A stretch of DNA of 64,000 nt from Citrobacter rodentium NBRC 105723 = DSM 16636 (GCF_021278985.1 NZ_CP082833.1:4340001-4404000), one strand, 5' to 3'. Shown: positions 19,252 to 28,165, counted from the stretch's first letter. The notes: generated by a model not told the origin, from the sequence alone. Translations and numbers: made by a program.

Positions 19252-20187
19252 TTATTCCACCGCCGGTCGGCGCATCCCCGCCAGTTCGGGCATCACCTCT
19301 TTCATCAGTTCCAGAAACCGGCGCAGGCGGGTGGGATAATAGCGCGCCCACGGATAGACCAGGTGTACCGGCAGCGGCGCGGCCTGCCAGTCAGCAACCA
19401 GCTCAACAAGCCGCCCGGCGGCAATATCTTCCGCCACCGTCCAGCTGGAGACGATTGCCACGCCCAGACCCGCCAGCGCGGCATTGCGCGCGACGTAAAT
19501 GCTGTCGGTGCTCAGCCGGGGCGCAATCGGCAGGCTTACCGCCTCGCGGCTGTGGCGATGGCTAAGCGAGACGCTGTGCTGGTAAAAAGTGTTAAGCGCA
19601 ATCCAGGGAAGCGTGGAGAGCTGTTCAGGGGAGCTGATGCGCGGATGGCGCGCCAGCAGTTCCGGCGTCGCCACCACGCTGCGCGGTACTTCCGCCAGCA
19701 GCACCGACACCGTGGCCGGATCAACCTCTGCCCCCACCCGGATGGCGCAATCGATATTGTCACGCAGAAAATCAACCGTTTTGTCGTTGAGCATCCACTC
19801 TACCGACAGATTCGGATAACGCGCAAGGAAGCTGAGTAAAGGACTGAGAAGCTGCTGCTGACCAAAGGCATGTGGCGCGCGTACCCGCAGCGTACCCACC
19901 GGATCATCTTCCACCACGTTGAGGCCATCCTCCAGCGCCAGCCAGGCGTCGATAATGCGTTTTGCATGCTGATAACCGCGCTCGCCGTCATCGGTCAGCT
20001 TCATCGCGTGCGTGGTGCGCAGCACCAGCTTGACCCCCAGCATTGTCTCCAGCGATTGCAGGCGTCGGCTGATGGTCGCCTGAGTGGTATTAAGCTGCCT
20101 CGCTGCCGCAGAGAGCGAACCCGCCTCAACGATGCGCACAAACGTCCGCATCAGCTCCACCCTGTCTATACGTTCATTTTTAATCAT
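19252..20187 (-). CDS. LysR-family transcriptional regulator
   Basis: The N-terminal winged HTH (about residues 10-65) reads TFVRIVEAGSLSAAARQL, typical of LysR proteins. The substrate-binding domain that follows is of the CrgA/YafC-like LTTR type. I chose the start MIKNERIDRVELMRTF at 20187; longer in-frame starts reach 20229. It is divergent from an MFS exporter gene with about a 110-bp gap, the usual LTTR arrangement, so it probably controls that gene. The pair is not found between rne and flgL in E. coli K-12. The ligand is unknown. Confidence 0.85.
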   Translation of the reverse strand: MIKNERIDRVELMRTFVRIVEAGSLSAAARQLNTTQATISRRLQSLETMLGVKLVLRTTHAMKLTDDGERGYQHAKRIIDAWLALEDGLNVVEDDPVGTLRVRAPHAFGQQQLLSPLLSFLARYPNLSVEWMLNDKTVDFLRDNIDCAIRVGAEVDPATVSVLLAEVPRSVVATPELLARHPRISSPEQLSTLPWIALNTFYQHSVSLSHRHSREAVSLPIAPRLSTDSIYVARNAALAGLGVAIVSSWTVAEDIAAGRLVELVADWQAAPLPVHLVYPWARYYPTRLRRFLELMKEVMPELAGMRRPAVE

Positions 20188-20297
20188 TTTCAGCCTGCTC
20201 ATACGCAAAACGTATAACTGTTTTACCACCTCGCCTGCTACCAGACCAGCGCCAGCCGGTGAAAAATAGCCTCACACCTGTGACTGAGGAAAATAGA

Positions 20298-21491
20298 ATG
20301 AACACACCTTCACCGTGGCTGATTTTTGTGCTGGCGCTCGGCGCCGGATTCAGCGTTGCCGCAATCTATTATGCGCAGCCGCTGCTGCCGCTAATGGGAG
20401 ACGATCTGCACCTGAATATTAGCGGCATGGGTCTGGTACCGACGCTGACCCAGGCAGGCTACGCGCTGGGGATTTTATTTTTACTGCCGCTTGGCGACCG
20501 CTATGACCGCCGGACGCTGATAGTGCTTAAAAGCCTCGCGCTCAGCCTGCTGTTGCTCGCCTGTAGCCTCGCCGGGCATCTGCCTTCGCTGCTGGCGGTC
20601 AGCCTGCTGCTGGGCATGGCGGCGACGATGGCGCAGGACATTGTGCCCGCCGCGGCGATTCTGGCACCCGAAGGTCGACAAGGCAAAACGGTAGGCACGG
20701 TGATGACCGGCCTGCTGTTGGGCATTCTGCTGTCGCGCACCGTCAGCGGTCTGGTCGGCGAAGCGTTTGGCTGGCGGGCGATGTACCAGCTCGCGGCGGT
20801 CAGCATCGCGCTGATCGGTCTGCTGTTATGGAAAGTGCTGCCGCCGTTTACGGCGCACTCAGCGCTGCGTTATCCGGTGCTGATGGCGACGATGGCGCAG
20901 CTGTGGCGTCGCCATCCGGCGCTGCGTCGCGCCGCGCTGGCGCAGGGCTTTCTCTCCATCGCCTTCAGCGCGTTCTGGTCTACGCTGGCCGTGATGCTGG
21001 CCGAACATTATCAGATGGGAAGCGCCGCCGCGGGCGCATTCGGTATCGCCGGAGCCGCAGGCGCGCTGGCAGCGCCTATGGCGGGCCATCTGGCGGACCG
21101 GATCGGCGCGGAAAAGGTCACGCAGGCAGGCGCGTTGCTAGTAACCGTCTCTTTTGCGCTGATGTTCCTGTTGCCCTTCCTGCCGGTACAGGGGCAGTGG
21201 ATGCTGATCGCTCTTTCCGCCGTGGGGTTTGATCTGGGGCTACAGTCAAGCCTGGTGGCGCATCAGAATCTGGTGTACAGCCTTGAGCCACAGGCCAGAG
21301 GTCGTCTCAACGCTCTGCTGTTTACGGTCGTGTTTATCGGGATGGCGCTGGGATCGGTGGCGGGCAGCCAGGTTTATGCGCTGGCGAACTGGCAGGGCGT
21401 TGTCGCTCTGGCGACGGTCAGCGGCGCTATCGCGCTGGTGATAAGAGTGAGCGGAAAGCGCCAGCCGGAGCCGCGGGCGTCAGAAGTCTGA
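20298..21491 (+). CDS. MFS transporter, probable drug/metabolite exporter
   Basis: The 397-residue membrane protein has about 12 hydrophobic segments and the MFS motif A between TM2 and TM3 (LPLGDRYDRRTL). The first segment reads GAGFSVAAIYYAQPLLP, common in YnfM-like and other DHA1-type efflux proteins. The start at 20298 is preceded by AGGAAAATAGA, a fair ribosome-binding site. It is divergently paired with a LysR regulator. Substrate is not predictable. Both genes are GC-rich, like the neighbours, so if acquired they are ameliorated. Confidence 0.82.
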   Translation: MNTPSPWLIFVLALGAGFSVAAIYYAQPLLPLMGDDLHLNISGMGLVPTLTQAGYALGILFLLPLGDRYDRRTLIVLKSLALSLLLLACSLAGHLPSLLAVSLLLGMAATMAQDIVPAAAILAPEGRQGKTVGTVMTGLLLGILLSRTVSGLVGEAFGWRAMYQLAAVSIALIGLLLWKVLPPFTAHSALRYPVLMATMAQLWRRHPALRRAALAQGFLSIAFSAFWSTLAVMLAEHYQMGSAAAGAFGIAGAAGALAAPMAGHLADRIGAEKVTQAGALLVTVSFALMFLLPFLPVQGQWMLIALSAVGFDLGLQSSLVAHQNLVYSLEPQARGRLNALLFTVVFIGMALGSVAGSQVYALANWQGVVALATVSGAIALVIRVSGKRQPEPRASEV

Positions 21492-21503
21492 CCGTTAAAA
21501 AAT

Positions 21504-21532
21504 TGCCCGCTCCGGGGTGAATGGAGCGGGCA
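21504..21532 (-). terminator. flgL terminator (MFS/flgL convergent gap)
   Basis: Perfect 10-bp stem TGCCCGCTCC / GGAGCGGGCA with a 9-base loop. On the minus strand it continues into a run of six T, so it ends the flgKL transcript. It may also serve the MFS gene. Confidence 0.85.
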
Positions 21533-21575
21533 GACAAAACATACCCAGTTTCATGATATGTTTTAAAACGGTTTA

Positions 21576-22529
21576 TCAGCGGTTGAACTGGAACAACGAC
21601 ATTCCCTGCATATCGCTGAACGCCTTATAGGATGCCTGCAGCGCCGCCTGCTGCATGACATAGGAGGAGATCACCTCGTTCCAGTCCACGTCGACCAGAT
21701 CGCTCATCTGCTGCTTTTGCCCCAGCGCGCGATCGCTGCCCAGCGAATCCAGCGAGCTGAGTTCGCTCAGTTGCGTCCCCAGCTCCGCCCGCACGCCCAG
21801 CACGTTGTTCAGCGAGTTTTTCAGCCCACGGTTGGTTTTATCAATCACCGCTTTCGCCTGCTCCTTCAGCGCATCATCGTCGCCGACGGGCGAATTGAGC
21901 GCTTCGATAGCGGAATCCAGCATACGGAACAGATTCGTTTCCGAATCATCGCCGTTCGGTTCCGGCACCGCGTTGCTGGTGATGGAATCGAAGATCTTGT
22001 CGCCGGTATGCCCGATAACCATTGTGCGCGCAGAATCGACCTGCTGGGTGATGCTTTCCGTGCCGCCGCTGTACGTCCCGTCGGCCTGAGCAAACGGCGC
22101 TTCTCCGGTTTTATAGCCAGCGAAAATATAGCGGCCATTGCCGTCGGTGCTGTTCGCCAGGTTCATCAGCTGATCGCGAATCCCCTGTAAATCGGTCGCC
22201 AGCGAGGCGCGGTCGTCGTCGCTTAACGTGCCGTTACCGGCGTTGACGATTTTTTCCTGCGCCGCCTGAATCGCGGTGGTGACTTCGCTCAGTACGCTCT
22301 CTTCCAGCGATACCTTCTGCGTGGCGAAAGTGCGCGCCAGGGCAAACTGGCTATTTTGCGCCTGCGCCTGCGACAGCACCACCGCCTGTGAGGCGGCGAT
22401 AGGGTCGTCTGACGGGTTGACCACCCGCTTGCCCGACGACATCTGCTCACCATATCTTATCCACTCGGCCTGAGAGGTGGTGATGCCACGCATGTTCTGC
22501 TGATACATCATTTGTGTACTGATACGCAT
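21576..22529 (-). CDS. flgL: FlgL, flagellar hook-filament junction protein (HAP3)
   Basis: Junction protein between hook and filament, exported through the flagellar type III apparatus with FlgN as chaperone. The 317 residues equal the E. coli length and begin MRISTQMMYQQNM, with flagellin-like N- and C-terminal coiled coils. The gene looks intact. Rod and hook genes upstream are deleted and flgN is interrupted, so the product probably cannot be assembled. Confidence 0.95.
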   Translation of the reverse strand: MRISTQMMYQQNMRGITTSQAEWIRYGEQMSSGKRVVNPSDDPIAASQAVVLSQAQAQNSQFALARTFATQKVSLEESVLSEVTTAIQAAQEKIVNAGNGTLSDDDRASLATDLQGIRDQLMNLANSTDGNGRYIFAGYKTGEAPFAQADGTYSGGTESITQQVDSARTMVIGHTGDKIFDSITSNAVPEPNGDDSETNLFRMLDSAIEALNSPVGDDDALKEQAKAVIDKTNRGLKNSLNNVLGVRAELGTQLSELSSLDSLGSDRALGQKQQMSDLVDVDWNEVISSYVMQQAALQASYKAFSDMQGMSLFQFNR

Positions 22530-22543
22530 TGTTTCCCTCTCCC

Positions 22544-24184
22544 TTAGCGAATACCCAGTAGCGCGTCAAATAACGAGTTGGCAGTTTGCAGAACCTGGGC
22601 GTTAGCGAGGTAATACTGCTGATAGCGCTGCAGATTGCCGTACTCTTCATCAAGGTTAACGCCGGAAATAGACTGCTGTTCTTTCGTCAGCTGAGTCACG
22701 ACATTGTCCTGGGTTTTGCTGGCGGTTTTCAGCGCTGCGGTTCTGCTGCCCACAGTGCTCACCAGCGTGGCGTACGCGTCGTTAAAGGATTTCGAGCCGC
22801 CTACGGTGGTGCCGTTATTTTGCAGATCCAGCAGCACCTGGCCGTTACGGTTATCGCTCTCACCGGCCGTTGGATCTTCCGCCATCGCGATTTGCGACTC
22901 ATTGGTGACGTTAACGCCCATATTGATAATGGCGCCGCTCACCGGTTTTAAGGTAAAGCTGTCGTTGGCGGCAGCCCCGCTGCCCACCGTTACTTCCAGA
23001 CCGTCAAAAGACAGCTTGCCGCCCGTCTCCGTCGCTTCGAAGCTGGTGTTATCGGCAAGGCGCGTAATCTGCCACTTTGATCCGTCAAACACCATTTTAT
23101 AGTCGGTGGCCTGTACCTTAGCGGCATCGGTGACCGTCGCATCAACGTCGGCCGTACCGGTATTTTTGCCGTTTTTCAGGACCGTCGGACCGCCGATGTT
23201 AAAGAAATCCATCCCCGGATTGCCTTCCGCATCAAACCCGGCGTTGTGCTGGTTATTAAAGGCGTCGGCAAAGGCCAGCGCCAGCTGCCCCAGCGTGTTG
23301 CGGGTCTGGTCAAGCTCATGGGAGCGGAAGGTCAGCAGGCCGCCAAGCGAGCCGGTAGAGATCAGTTTTTCCGGAATTTCGATATTGCCAGCCTGGGAGT
23401 CCACATACGCCACGGTGGTGCGTGACGGATCGGCCTGCGAAGGCACCGCCGCCAGCTGGCGCGCATTGCTGCCCTGCACCAGCGAATAGCCGTTAGCCAT
23501 CGTGATGTTATAGGTCCCGCCGTCCTGAATGCTGACTTCAACGCCAACAATTTTATTCAGCTCGCTGACCAGCTGATCGCGCTGATCGAGCAGGTCGTTC
23601 GGCGCTGCGCCGGCGCCTACGCCGGTCAGACGTGAAATCTGCTCGTTCAGATTGGCGATTTGCTGACTGTAGTTATTGATCTGCTGAACGCTGGAGGCGA
23701 TGGAGGTATTAATCTGCCGCTCCTGATCGCGCAGATACTGATCGGTGGTTTTAAACTGATTCACCAGACCGTTCGCTTTGCCGATCAGCGTCTGACGGGC
23801 GGCCGGGTCTTCAGCGTTGCTGATCAACGTTTGCAGGCTGGTAAAAAAATCCTGCATGGACGCTGAAACGGAGAGGGTTTTGTCGGCCAGCAGGTTGTCG
23901 ATTTTCGACATCTGCTCATACTGGGTGGTCAGGCCGCTGCTCTGGTTCTGCGCGCCGCGAAGCTGATTGGTGATAAAAGCGTCATATTCGCGCTGAACGC
24001 CAGAGACATAAACGCCATTTCCCACCCAGCCGCCGGCCCCCAGCGTGCTGTTGGCCTGCGCCATAATGGTCGTCTGACGGGTATAGCCCGCGACGTTATA
24101 GCTGTTAATGTTGTTGCTGGCAGTAACCAGCGCCGCCTGGGCTGCATTAAGCCCGCTCATGGCGTTATTAAACAAGCTGGACAT
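22544..24184 (-). CDS. flgK: FlgK, flagellar hook-associated protein 1 (HAP1)
   Basis: Hook-filament junction protein. The 546 residues compare with 547 in E. coli, beginning MSSLFNNAMSGLNAAQAAL with the rod/hook/HAP N-terminal motif (ASNNINSYNVAGYTRQ) and a matching C-terminal helix. It is 14 bp upstream of flgL and 65 bp downstream of the flgC-flgJ fusion, the spacing expected after flgJ. The reading frame is intact. Confidence 0.95.
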   Translation of the reverse strand: MSSLFNNAMSGLNAAQAALVTASNNINSYNVAGYTRQTTIMAQANSTLGAGGWVGNGVYVSGVQREYDAFITNQLRGAQNQSSGLTTQYEQMSKIDNLLADKTLSVSASMQDFFTSLQTLISNAEDPAARQTLIGKANGLVNQFKTTDQYLRDQERQINTSIASSVQQINNYSQQIANLNEQISRLTGVGAGAAPNDLLDQRDQLVSELNKIVGVEVSIQDGGTYNITMANGYSLVQGSNARQLAAVPSQADPSRTTVAYVDSQAGNIEIPEKLISTGSLGGLLTFRSHELDQTRNTLGQLALAFADAFNNQHNAGFDAEGNPGMDFFNIGGPTVLKNGKNTGTADVDATVTDAAKVQATDYKMVFDGSKWQITRLADNTSFEATETGGKLSFDGLEVTVGSGAAANDSFTLKPVSGAIINMGVNVTNESQIAMAEDPTAGESDNRNGQVLLDLQNNGTTVGGSKSFNDAYATLVSTVGSRTAALKTASKTQDNVVTQLTKEQQSISGVNLDEEYGNLQRYQQYYLANAQVLQTANSLFDALLGIR

Positions 24185-24249
24185 GGAAGTTCCTTTTAAT
24201 CCTTCAGTTTCACATCATTATCGGCAGCAGGCCGCAAAACTTGAGCCAT

Positions 24250-24594
24250 TCAAAAGAGATTATCGAGACTGGCGCTATAGGCGTGACTCACCTTCTCACT
24301 CATTGACTTCAGCTGCTGGATCATGGAGGTCAGCTTGCGCGCATAGTTCGGATCGGTCGCATAGCCCGCTTTCTGTAGCGCCTGACTCTCCACGACCTGC
24401 GACACCTTCACGCCGCCGGTTGCCGCGCCCGGCGCGGCGTCTACCTGAAAATAGACCTGCTTCGCGCGGTAGGGCTGACCGTCCGGCCCCGTTACGCTGT
24501 CGGCGTTCGCCAGGTTGCTGGCCGCCACGTTCAGGCGTTTGGACTGCGCCGTTAATGCCGAACCGGCAATGTCAAAAATATTCAGCAGCGCCAC
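24250..24594 (-). pseudogene. flgC'-'flgJ in-frame fusion left by deletion of flgDEFGHI
   Basis: The 114-codon frame starts exactly like FlgC, a proximal rod protein (MALLNIFDIAGSAL... to about residue 72, VVESQA). It then switches to the last 42 residues of FlgJ, the rod-cap/muramidase protein (LQKAGYATDPNYARKLT... SLDNLF). Intact FlgC is about 134 residues and FlgJ about 313. The junction lies near 24375-24385. The intervening flgC 3' end, flgD, E, F, G, H, I and about 270 codons of flgJ are missing, which in E. coli is several kilobases. Neither half should work: the FlgC C-terminal helix and the FlgJ catalytic domain are gone. Confidence 0.92.
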
Positions 24595-24597
24595 GGA

Positions 24598-25014
24598 TTA
24601 GTTCCCTCCCTGTAGCACATTCATCATGCCTTTAATCTGCCCGCCCAGCGCGGTCAGACTCATCTGGTATTTCAGGCTGTTATCGGCAAACTGCGTCCGC
24701 TCGCGATCCATATCGACGGTATTGCCGTCCAGCGACGGCTGATCGGGAACGCGGTAAAGCAGTTCCGTGGAAGGCGATGAAAACGCCTGGGCAGGGATAT
24801 GCTGTGCAGAGGTCAATGCCAACGAAATTCCGCCGGTTTCCTGCCGCCCACGTACCATGACCTTTTTTAACTCACTGGCAAAATCTATGTCGCGCGACTG
24901 ATACCCTGGGGTATCCGCGTTGGCGATATTGGCGGCCAATATCTCCTGACGCTGCGCGCGCAGATTCAGCGCTTCCTGTTGAAAACGTAAAGCGGCATCG
25001 AGCTTATCGAGCAT
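24598..25014 (-). CDS. flgB: FlgB, flagellar proximal rod protein
   Basis: Rod subunit of the basal body. The 138 residues contain the rod/hook N-terminal motif (ILAANIANADTPGYQSRDIDF) and a C-terminal helix. The frame appears intact. It lies 3 bp upstream of the flgC-flgJ fusion and is divergent from flgA; the 156-bp gap would hold the FlhDC-dependent promoters. No partner rod genes remain in the locus. Confidence 0.94.
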   Translation of the reverse strand: MLDKLDAALRFQQEALNLRAQRQEILAANIANADTPGYQSRDIDFASELKKVMVRGRQETGGISLALTSAQHIPAQAFSSPSTELLYRVPDQPSLDGNTVDMDRERTQFADNSLKYQMSLTALGGQIKGMMNVLQGGN

Positions 25015-25170
25015 ATCTCCTCCGCAGATGACAAAATTCAGCCGACAGCTTAAATCCCATCACGCGCGCGTTATCGCCGGAATAAACGCAAAATGCGTCG
25101 CTATTTATTGCGTTGATGGTGACAGCACGCGGGTAGAATCCTGTCATTGCGAAAAGCGCGGGAGGCGACG

Positions 25171-25830
25171 ATGCAAACGGTAAAAGGTGGATTAGTCATG
25201 CTGGCGCTGCTGTTCAGCCCCCTGACGCTGGCGCAGGATCTGAACGCGCAGCTCAACGACTGGTTTGCCCGGCGGCTGGCCGGCTTCAGCGACGAGGTGG
25301 CGGTGACCATCCGCACCGCGCCGAATCTGTTGCCGCGCTGCGAATCGCCCGCCTTCAGCGTGACCGGCAGCGCGAAGCTCTGGGGCAACGTCAACGTGCT
25401 GGCGCGCTGCGCTAATGAAAAGCGCTACCTGCAGGTAAACGTGCAGGCGACAGGAAATTACGTGGTCGCCGCCGCGCCCATCACGCGGGGCAGCAAACTG
25501 ACGCCTGCCAGCATCGCCCTGAAGCGCGGACGGCTGGATCAACTGCCTCCGCGTACCATTCTGGATATTAATCAGATTCAGGAGGCGGTGAGCCTGCGCG
25601 ATCTTGCGCCGGGTCAGCCTGTTCAGTTAAATATGCTGCGCCAGGACTGGCGCATTAAAGCCGGTCAGCGGGTGCTGGTGGTGGCGAACGGCGATGGATT
25701 TAGCGTTAATGCCGAAGGCCAGGCGCTGAACAACGCAGCGGTGGCCCAGAACGCCAGGGTGAGGATGTTATCGGGTCAGGTCGTCAGCGGTATTGTCGAT
25801 GCTGATGGGAATATTCTTATTAATCTGTAA
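25171..25830 (+). CDS. flgA: FlgA, P-ring assembly chaperone
   Basis: Periplasmic chaperone for FlgI P-ring assembly. The start at 25171 (MQTVKGGLVMLALL) follows a GGGAGG ribosome-binding site and gives 219 residues, the E. coli length, with a signal peptide cleaved near LTLAQD. A C-terminal SAF-like domain (GQRVLVVANGDGFSVNAEGQALNNA) is present. Its client gene flgI is deleted here. Confidence 0.93.
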   Translation: MQTVKGGLVMLALLFSPLTLAQDLNAQLNDWFARRLAGFSDEVAVTIRTAPNLLPRCESPAFSVTGSAKLWGNVNVLARCANEKRYLQVNVQATGNYVVAAAPITRGSKLTPASIALKRGRLDQLPPRTILDINQIQEAVSLRDLAPGQPVQLNMLRQDWRIKAGQRVLVVANGDGFSVNAEGQALNNAAVAQNARVRMLSGQVVSGIVDADGNILINL

Positions 25831-25922
25831 GCAGTTAAAGGTTTTGTAACGGTTGCCGATAGTAAATACATATTCAACGATTGCTGACCGTTACAGCGTA
25901 GCCCCTCGATGAGGATGATAAA

Positions 25923-26216
25923 ATGAGCATTGACCGTACCTCACCTTTGAAACCCGTTAGCACCGTCCAGCCGCGTGAAACCAGCGAGGCGCCGGTGCAG
26001 AAAGCGCGTCAGGAAAAAACCTCGGCGGCTACCAGCACCAGCGTAACGTTAAGCGACGCTCAGGCCAAACTGATGCAGCCTGGCGCGGGCGATATCAATA
26101 TGGAGCGCGTGGAAGCGCTGAAAACCGCGATTCGTAACGGCGAGCTGAAAATGGACGCCGGGAAAATAGCCGACGCGCTGATTCACGAAGCCCAGAGCTA
26201 TCTTCAGAGTAAATAA
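25923..26216 (+). CDS. flgM: FlgM, anti-sigma-28 factor
   Basis: Binds FliA (sigma 28) and blocks late flagellar genes until it is exported through a completed hook-basal body. The 97 residues equal the E. coli length. The N terminus (MSIDRTSPLKPVS) and the C-terminal sigma-binding helices (VEALKTAIRNGELKMDAGKIADALI) are conserved. The gene is intact, although export is not expected in a strain lacking rod and hook. Confidence 0.95.
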   Translation: MSIDRTSPLKPVSTVQPRETSEAPVQKARQEKTSAATSTSVTLSDAQAKLMQPGAGDINMERVEALKTAIRNGELKMDAGKIADALIHEAQSYLQSK

Positions 26217-26362
26217 ACGTATGACTCGTCTGGCAGAAATACTCGATCACATGACGGCGGTTCTCAATGACCTGAAAAAGGTGATGGATGCCGAACAGCA
26301 GCAACTCTCCGTCGGCCATATTAACGGCAGCCAGCTGCAGCGTATTACAGAAGAAAAAAGCT

Positions 26363-26373
26363 CTCTGCTGGCG
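26363..26373 (+). repeat. Target-site duplication, left copy
   Basis: CTCTGCTGGCG, part of flgN, directly left of the IS4-type left end. The identical copy is at 27804-27814. Confidence 0.93.
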
Positions 26374-27803
26374 TAATGCCGATCAGTTAAGGATCGGTTG
26401 ACCGATCCTTAATCTGCGGCACTATAACGGCTTCCACAACAGGGAGCCGTTTTCTTATGCCACTTCTCAATGACCTGCTCGATTTCAGCGACCATCCGCT
26501 GATGCCGCCCCCTTCTGCACAACTGTTTGCTCAGCATCTTCCCGTCGAATGGATACAACACTGCCTGACTCTTTCTGCACATGCGACCGTTCGCCGCCGT
26601 CGTTTACCTGGCGACATGGTTATCTGGATGGTCGTGGCTATGGCCTTCTTCCGTAATGAGTCGATTACCGATGTGGTTCGTCGTCTGAACCTGAGCGCGG
26701 ATGGTGAAGCGGGGATGAACCTGCTGGCCCGCAGCGCTGTCACCCAGGCGCGTCAGCGCGTGGGTGCTGCACCGGTGGAATGGCTTTTCCGCCAGACCGC
26801 GCAGACATGGGGAACTGAGCGTTACCAGAAAGATGACTGGCATGGCCTGCAACTTTTTGCCATCGATGGCGCACAGTTCAGGACACCTGATGAACCTGAG
26901 CTGCGTGAACATTATGGCTCTGCCAACACATCCACTGAGCGGCAAAGCGCATACCCGGTAATGCGTCTGGTGGCTTTAATGAACCTGGGTAGTCACATTC
27001 TGCTGGATGCCGCGACCGCGCCTTACCGACGGAGCGAAACCCTGCTGGCCCACTCAATGCTCGTCACCATTCCGGATAACTCCATTACGCTGTTTGACAA
27101 GCTGTTCTACAGCGCAGACCTGTTGCTGTCGCTGAACCGGCAGGGTTGTAACCGCCACTGGCTGCTGCCCGCCTGGAAGAATATCGCAGCAGAAACGGAA
27201 GAAAGTTACGGTCCCGGAGACCGGCTTCTGAAACTGAAAGTGTCACCACAGGCAAGGAAAAAGAATCCTTCGCTGCCGGAATACTGGTATGCGCGGGCGG
27301 TAACTTATGAACTGAACGGAGTGGAAAAAACGGTCCTGACGTCACTTCAGGCAGACCGTTATAAGGCCAGAGAGGTGGCAGAGCTTTATCACTCAAGATG
27401 GGAAATCGAAGTCGGGTTCAGAAACCTGAAAAGCAGCCTGCTGAATAACGCTCTGGTACTGAGAAGCCGGAAGGTTGAGTTGCTGGAACAGGAGGTGTGG
27501 GGCATGTTGCTGGCTTATAATCTGATACGGCGTGAGGCAACAAAAGCAACGGAGAAACACAAAAAAGCGGCGTCGGAAATCAGCTTTAAGTTCGCGTTCC
27601 AGTTTATCGCCACAGAAATGATAGTGCTGGGAAATACGGTGTCACCGGGGACCATCCCGAAACGGCTGGAGCATCTGCGGGGGGCTCTGGAAGCGGTGTT
27701 CATAACAAAACGCCCCCGACCATCAAGGCCGAGGGCGGTTAAGATATCAAAAACCCGTTATCCGGTGAAACGCAATGCCGCACCGCTTAAGTGAACGGCA
27801 TTA
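26374..27803 (+). mobile_element. IS4-type insertion sequence in flgN (1430 bp)
   Basis: Ends are defined by the 11-bp duplication. The terminal inverted repeats read TAATGCCGATCAGTTAAG (left) and TAATGCCGTTCACTTAAG (right, complement), 16 of 18 identical. Length, ends and duplication size agree with IS4 of E. coli. A palindrome AAGGATCGGT-TG-ACCGATCCTT (26389-26410) follows the left end, as in IS4, where such an arm can limit read-through transcription into the transposase. It carries one transposase gene in the same orientation as flgN and looks complete. Confidence 0.93.
26457..27794 (+). CDS. IS4-family transposase
   Basis: DDE transposase of 445 residues, similar throughout to the 442-residue IS4 transposase. 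The catalytic Asp residues lie near LFAIDGAQFRTPD and TLFDKLFYSADL. The family signature Y-(2)-R-(3)-E-(6)-K is exact in YHSRWEIEVGFRNLK. The frame is uninterrupted and ends 9 bp inside the right terminal repeat. Probably active or recently active, since ends and duplication are undegraded. Confidence 0.95.
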   Translation: MPLLNDLLDFSDHPLMPPPSAQLFAQHLPVEWIQHCLTLSAHATVRRRRLPGDMVIWMVVAMAFFRNESITDVVRRLNLSADGEAGMNLLARSAVTQARQRVGAAPVEWLFRQTAQTWGTERYQKDDWHGLQLFAIDGAQFRTPDEPELREHYGSANTSTERQSAYPVMRLVALMNLGSHILLDAATAPYRRSETLLAHSMLVTIPDNSITLFDKLFYSADLLLSLNRQGCNRHWLLPAWKNIAAETEESYGPGDRLLKLKVSPQARKKNPSLPEYWYARAVTYELNGVEKTVLTSLQADRYKAREVAELYHSRWEIEVGFRNLKSSLLNNALVLRSRKVELLEQEVWGMLLAYNLIRREATKATEKHKKAASEISFKFAFQFIATEMIVLGNTVSPGTIPKRLEHLRGALEAVFITKRPRPSRPRAVKISKTRYPVKRNAAPLK

Positions 27804-27814
27804 CTCTGCTGGCG
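27804..27814 (+). repeat. Target-site duplication, right copy
   Basis: CTCTGCTGGCG, identical to 26363-26373, directly after the right end of the IS. Confidence 0.93.
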
Positions 27815-28088
27815 ACGCTTAATTATCTGGAACAGCAGCGACGTGGTGAACAGGACGCTCATCACGGCGCAAACGATGAGATAAGCGAACGCTGGCAAGC
27901 GATTACCGAAAAGACGCAGCAGCTACGCGATCTGAACCAGCACAACGGCTGGCTGCTGGAAGGGCAAATCGCGCGTAATCAACAGGCGATCGAGGTGCTG
28001 AAGCCTTATCAGGAACCGACGCTTTACGGCGCGAACGGTCAAACCTCCTCCTCCCATCGCGGCGGGAAAAAATTCTCTATCTGATGAT

Positions 28089-28165
28089 TGCCTGATGGCG
28101 CTACGCTTATCAGGCCTACCGGTCAATACCGCTTCAATTGCCTGATGGCGCTGCGCTTATCCGGC
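28089..28165 (+). repeat. REP units, left part of the flgN-murJ array
   Basis: Two REP copies of the form TGCCTGATGGCGCTRCGCTT. The first (28089-28119) is intact and runs on as ATCAGGCCTAC. The second (28139-28165) reads ATCCGGC and is cut by the IS621-type element. The copies are about 50 bp apart, with a spacer like CGGTCAATACCGCTTCAA, so this is a tandem array interrupted by the transposon. Confidence 0.88.

Larger units (their letters stand above)
26221..28084 (+). pseudogene. flgN: flgN (FlgK/FlgL export chaperone), split by an IS4-type element
   Basis: FlgN is the cytoplasmic chaperone for FlgK and FlgL. The 5' part (26221-26373) encodes MTRLAEILDHMTAVLNDL and continues to SSLLA. The 3' part resumes at 27804-28084 (TLNYLEQQRRGEQ to HRGGKKFSI). 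The two halves are interrupted by an insertion sequence flanked by the 11-bp duplication CTCTGCTGGCG. Removing the IS and one repeat gives an uninterrupted FlgN of the usual length, so the insertion is the only lesion seen. Confidence 0.95.
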
